Shown: piece after piece, positions 30,855-33,610 of the stretch
Layout of the letters: every line of letters starts with the position of its first letter
Position numbering within the stretch: the first letter of the stretch is position 1
Origin: Candidatus Rubneribacter avistercoris
GTDB taxonomy: Bacteria; Actinomycetota; Coriobacteriia; Coriobacteriales; Eggerthellaceae
DNA length: 33,610 nucleotides
Direction of reading: 5' to 3'
Assembly: GCA_019115845.1 (NCBI GenBank)
Contig: DXCU01000087.1
Location: 1-33,610, forward strand
Notes under the pieces: generated by a model
Told to the model about the DNA's origin: nothing
Database searches by the model: none
What the model saw: the letters and a program-made list of their open reading frames with translations, nothing else
Made by a program: the position numbers and the translations under genes

Positions 30855-31177
30855 CGACCCATGCGAGGGACCGCGCGCCGGCGAACCCGCGCAGATCCCG
30901 TCGGCGCGCGACCGCTTCCCGGCAGACGAGCGCCAGCGCAAGAGGCTCCGGCCGCACGCACCGCGCACGGCCAGGGCAGCCCGCACTCCCCTTCGGCGCG
31001 CAGGTTGCCCTCCGGAAGCTGCGCGTGCAAGCGACCCACCTCCTGCACGCACGCGCACGTACCCCTCGTATCCCCTGTTCGAGCGCGAATGTTTCACGTG
31101 AAACATTCGCCATGCCGCGCCCCCCACGCGCATCGCGCACGGCGCATGCGCACCGCAACCGTTGAAAGGAGTCCGTC
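30855..31177. other. Gap between cargo and shell genes holding a parS site
   Basis: No gene with support. The stretch is GC-rich and includes parS site 7 at its right end. Cargo and shell genes are usually closer together, so the gap is wider than normal for the pair. I see no clear terminator, and a separate promoter for the shell gene cannot be recognised. Confidence 0.5.
31090..31105. promoter_or_regulatory. parS site 7, perfect
   Basis: TGTTTCACGTGAAACA between the cargo and encapsulin genes, 73 bases before the encapsulin start. Confidence 0.9.
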
Positions 31178-31990
31178 ATGGATTACCTCGCCCGAGAATC
31201 GGCCGACCTGCCGAACGAGCTTTGGAACCGCATCGACGCCGCCGTCATCGACACGGCGCGCGCCCACTTGACCGCCCGCCGCTTCCTCAAGACCTACGGC
31301 CCGCTGGGACCCGGAGTCACCACGGTGGCCGTGGACGGCGTTGCCAAGGAGGAGGTGCTCGAGGACGGCATCGGCCGCATCGTCGGCCGCACGCAGCTTG
31401 AGCTGCCGATGTTCTACGAGGACTTCACCCTGCTGGGCCGCGACGTTGAGCTGGCCGCCCAGACAGGCATGCCGCTGGAGATGGCGCCCGCCATCGCCGC
31501 CGCCAAGCGCGCCGCGCGCCGCGAGGACGATCTGGTCCTCAACGGCAACCGCACGCTCGGCACCGACGGCCTGCTCACCGTGAAAGGCGCCGGCAAGGTG
31601 AAGCGCCGCGACTGGAACGAAGGCGAGAACGGCTTCGCCGACGTGGCCGCCGCCGTGTCGCAGCTGGCCAAGAACGGCTACCTGGGCCGCTACGCCCTGG
31701 CGGTGGCCCCCGACCTGTACCTGGCTCTGCAGCGCCTGCAGCCCAGCACCGGCCTGCTGGAGATCGACCGCGTGAAGAAGCTCATCGGCGACAACGTGTA
31801 CATGGCCAGCGCGCTTGACGCCGGCAAGGCCGTGCTCGTGTGCGCCGAACCCGAATACCTCGACCTGGCGCTGGGCATCGATTTGTCGGTGGGCTACGCC
31901 GAGCTTGTGGACTTCAACCACCACTTCCGCATCATGGAGACGGCCGCTCTGCGCATCAAGGACCCCGCCTCCATCGTGGTGTTCTCGTAA
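31178..31990 (+). CDS. Family 1 encapsulin shell protein
   Basis: A 270-residue HK97-fold protein of the size of T=1 encapsulins. The family N-terminus is clear (MDYLARESADLPNELWNRID), as are the ARRFLKTYGPLGPGV segment, the E-loop region RTQLELPMFYEDFTLLGRDV, the A-domain stretch YALAVAPDLYLALQRL and the end DFNHHFRIMETAALRIKDPA. The shell packs the ferritin-like protein encoded upstream through its C-terminal peptide and forms an iron-storage nanocompartment in the cytoplasm. GAAAGGAG precedes the ATG. A good terminator follows the stop. Established roles of such compartments are iron storage and oxidative-stress protection. Confidence 0.95.
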   Translation: MDYLARESADLPNELWNRIDAAVIDTARAHLTARRFLKTYGPLGPGVTTVAVDGVAKEEVLEDGIGRIVGRTQLELPMFYEDFTLLGRDVELAAQTGMPLEMAPAIAAAKRAARREDDLVLNGNRTLGTDGLLTVKGAGKVKRRDWNEGENGFADVAAAVSQLAKNGYLGRYALAVAPDLYLALQRLQPSTGLLEIDRVKKLIGDNVYMASALDAGKAVLVCAEPEYLDLALGIDLSVGYAELVDFNHHFRIMETAALRIKDPASIVVFS

Positions 31991-32068
31991 CGCGCGCCAA
32001 AAGCCAACCGATCATTTTCTCCCGAAGGAGCTGCGACAAAGACGCGCAAAGCCCCGCGCCCGAAGCGA

Positions 32069-32106
32069 AAGGAGCTGCGACCCATGCAGGTTGCAGCTCC
32101 TTGTTT
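32069..32106 (+). terminator. Rho-independent terminator of the encapsulin unit
   Basis: GGAGCTGCGACC and GGTTGCAGCTCC form a stem (one G-T pair) around CATGCA, followed by TTGTTT. An extra copy of AAGGAGCTGCGAC stands upstream at 32025-32037 and could pair with the same right arm. Confidence 0.75.
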
Positions 32107-32138
32107 ATCGGAGGCTTTTGCTGCAGCGCCGTTCGCCG

Positions 32139-33380
32139 TTACGCGCCCGCTATGCCGAACCCTTCCGCACCCCGGGCAGCCAGTCTGAACCTGAGCGGCC
32201 TGCGGCTCACAACGTCAACGAGTCCCGCATGCTCCAACTCCGACGCGTACTTGCGCGCGCTTTGGACCGTGACCTCAAGATAGCCCGCCATATCGCGCAG
32301 CGCCACGCTGGGGTTCGCCCCGAACAGCGTCACCTGCACCATCTGATACAGAAGGGCACACGCGCGCTCGGACAGGCCGAACGCGGCCTTCAAGCCTCCA
32401 AGGCGCTCCTCGGCCTGCGCCAGCGCATCGCGCCGCGCTTGCAGCTCGGTCACCAGATCGTCTTGCGCAATTCTGATCAGGTCCATCATTTGCAACACGA
32501 AAAACGTGGCCTCGCCGTGGTTGAGCGGATGCTCCGTCACCGAAAATGCCCGATAGTAGGCACTTTTGTGCTCGGCGATAACTCGCGAAAGCGAAAGCGT
32601 GGTGGGCAACGACAACGGATTGCTCAAGTACAACGCCAGCAGAAACCGGCCCGTGCGGCCGTTCCCGTCGTAGAAGGGGTGGATGTATTCGAACAGGTAA
32701 TGCGACAGAAGCGCGCTGTACAGCTCCGGCATCTCCTCGGACGCGGCCAGCCCGATCATCGCGCGGAGATGCGAGACGATGGCGGACTCGGGATGCACGC
32801 CCCGATGAACGACCCGCTGCGTGGAGGCCCTGACATCCACGCCATCGGCTCGGAACAATTCGCCGTCAAGCGCATCGTCCAGCCTGAGCGTCCCCGCCAC
32901 AACGGCATCGTAGAGGGCGCGCACATCTGCAGGCGTCTTGGGTGGAGCAACGTCTCCACTGGTCAAACCCAAGTAGAGGTTCGCGAACTCCATGAATTGT
33001 TTCGCCCGCCGATCTTCGCGCGCAGGCTGGTCAATGCTGTCGAGCGCTTCCTCGATCTGCTTGCGCGTGCTGCGGACGCCCTCCATTTCGTTTGTGCACA
33101 CCACCTCGTCGATGATGAGGTTGCGAACGTACGCGCCTTGTGCGATGCCGGGTACGCCGTTCCACGACTGCGAAACCTTGCGCTCGGCACGCAGAACCTG
33201 CTCAGTCGCCATCGACAACTCACGCGGAACAGCCAAGAACAGCTCGCCCGTCCCCACGTCGATGCCCGTCCTGAACGTTGAGGGCGCCGTCAGGCGCGCA
33301 TGCGCTTCGCGCCTGTTGGCGGATTCCCTGTCGCTTGAAGAGTCTTCGTAGAACAGCTTGTCAAGCCTTTTGTAGGCCAT
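32139..33380 (-). CDS. Class II Fic protein (AMP-transferase) with C-terminal winged helix
   Basis: A 413-residue Fic/DOC protein. The catalytic motif HPFYDGNGRTGR (residues 234-245) is fully canonical, so it should transfer AMP to hydroxyl side chains. The inhibitory helix motif (S/T)xxxE(G/N) appears upstream as TNEMEG (96-101), placing it in class II, where the inhibitor is part of the same chain. The N-terminal region (about 40-115) is the Fic_N type, and the last 90 residues look like a winged-helix domain (SVALRDMAGYLEVTVQSARKYASELEHAGLV in two parts). The target is unknown. The ATG lies after AAAGG. Repeats of AATCGTGAA upstream suggest autoregulation by the winged helix. It stands next to the IS, at the edge of the encapsulin region. 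Confidence 0.92.
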   Translation of the reverse strand: MAYKRLDKLFYEDSSSDRESANRREAHARLTAPSTFRTGIDVGTGELFLAVPRELSMATEQVLRAERKVSQSWNGVPGIAQGAYVRNLIIDEVVCTNEMEGVRSTRKQIEEALDSIDQPAREDRRAKQFMEFANLYLGLTSGDVAPPKTPADVRALYDAVVAGTLRLDDALDGELFRADGVDVRASTQRVVHRGVHPESAIVSHLRAMIGLAASEEMPELYSALLSHYLFEYIHPFYDGNGRTGRFLLALYLSNPLSLPTTLSLSRVIAEHKSAYYRAFSVTEHPLNHGEATFFVLQMMDLIRIAQDDLVTELQARRDALAQAEERLGGLKAAFGLSERACALLYQMVQVTLFGANPSVALRDMAGYLEVTVQSARKYASELEHAGLVDVVSRRPLRFRLAARGAEGFGIAGA

Positions 33381-33407
33381 GTCGCAGAACCTTTCGCTCT
33401 ATCTAGG

Positions 33408-33472
33408 TTCACGATTCTAGCGCGTCCGCGGGATCCTAATCGTGAAAAATCGTGATTTTTCACGATTAGGAT
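33408..33472 (-). promoter_or_regulatory. Operator region of the fic gene
   Basis: A perfect inverted repeat with 19-base arms (33433-33451 and 33454-33472, each containing AATCGTGAA or its complement) lies 53 bases upstream of the ATG. A third copy of the motif, TTCACGATTCTAG, is at 33408-33420, close to the start. The first two copies form one long palindrome, the third a half-site. Confidence 0.6.
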
Positions 33473-33485
33473 GCGATGATGGGGG

Positions 33486-33610
33486 TGCGGACAAAAAGTT
33501 GGACACTCCGGTGTCCGGATTGGAGTCCGCATGTACCCGTTGGAGACCAGGGAGCTCGCCGTGGAGGCCGTCGCGGCGGGGTTCAGCCTGACCGAGGCGG
33601 CCGAGCTGGC
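33486..33610 (+). mobile_element. 5' end of an IS3-family insertion sequence
   Basis: The terminal inverted repeat GGGGGTGCGGAC (33481-33492) matches the complement of 117-128 exactly, then AAAAAGTTGGACACTCCG leads to orfA. The first TG, at 33486-33487, is the likely outer end. The element runs off the window and is in the same orientation as the copy at the left edge. Confidence 0.8.
33531..33610 (+). CDS. IS3-family transposase OrfA, N-terminal fragment
   Basis: The first 26 residues are readable before the window ends: MYPLETRELAVEAVAAGFSL then TEAAEL. The pattern R-x-x-A-V-E-x-V-x-x-G-x-S-L-x-E-A-A is the first helix and turn of the DNA-binding helix-turn-helix domain of IS3 OrfA proteins. 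The ATG lies 45 bases inside the element. With the OrfB tail at the left edge it shows both ends of one IS type, but not that they come from one copy. Confidence 0.75.
   Translation, partial: MYPLETRELAVEAVAAGFSLTEAAEL

Noticed and set aside
1..33610. CRISPR array, prophage structural genes or rRNA operon
   Set aside because: No regularly spaced direct repeats, no phage capsid, tail or terminase genes (the HK97-fold protein is an encapsulin with its cargo), and no rRNA sequence were seen.
1..33610. The window as a complete circular plasmid
   Set aside because: The two ends overlap only as parts of a repeated IS, and tRNA, parS, two-component and encapsulin genes indicate chromosome. The sequence alone cannot exclude circularity through a single IS.

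Overview
The window is 33.6 kb of GC-rich DNA with dense, often overlapping genes, GTG/TTG starts, strong Shine-Dalgarno sequences, an LPXTG-type surface protein, ECF vitamin transport and encapsulin. Together these suggest a Gram-positive gut actinobacterium of the Coriobacteriia (Eggerthella/Gordonibacter-like). That placement is inference from gene content; no taxonomic marker gene is present. Both ends lie about 125-130 bases inside copies of the same IS3-family element in the same orientation, so the window looks like one assembly contig that stops at a repeated IS.

Left part (about 1-11.5 kb), accessory DNA. An IS3 3' end has cut a 2,3-dihydroxybenzoate-AMP-ligase-like gene. Next come the parts of a mobilizable element, all on the minus strand: relaxase and MobC with a candidate oriT, then a small unknown ORF, a small partition partner and a ParA ATPase. 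Divergent from parA is a KAP-type P-loop NTPase (possible defence gene), followed by a 1329-residue LPDTG-anchored adhesin with Cna-B/SpaA-like repeats and an unknown 216-residue gene. The region ends at an intact tRNA-Leu(CAG). About 470 bp further on is a second tRNA-Leu broken exactly in the T arm, the kind of scar left by tRNA-targeted integration.

Middle part (12.2-19.3 kb), ordinary chromosome: a MacA/ABC/MacB-type export operon, an OmpR-type response regulator with its histidine kinase, a universal stress protein, and then an 800-bp gene-free stretch holding two unrelated inverted-repeat elements.

Right part (19.3-33.5 kb). A cobalamin riboswitch heads a tightly coupled five-gene operon: a wall-spanning protein with four DUF4430 (transcobalamin/intrinsic-factor C-terminal-like) domains fused to a PQQ-type beta-propeller, a second membrane-anchored DUF4430 protein, EcfT, a fused double EcfA ATPase and an S component. 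I read this as a Gram-positive surface B12 capture and import system and consider it the most interesting object here. Further right are an AAA/DUF4143 ATPase with twin operators, a VTT/TVP38 membrane protein that appears to have lost its middle, an iron-box-controlled encapsulated ferritin with its encapsulin shell, and a class II Fic AMP-transferase with its own operator. Across 19.3-31.1 kb are seven perfect copies of the parS sequence TGTTTCACGTGAAACA and one degenerate copy, which suggests that this is the chromosome-segregation centre near the replication origin. One parS overlaps the -35 region of the B12 operon promoter.
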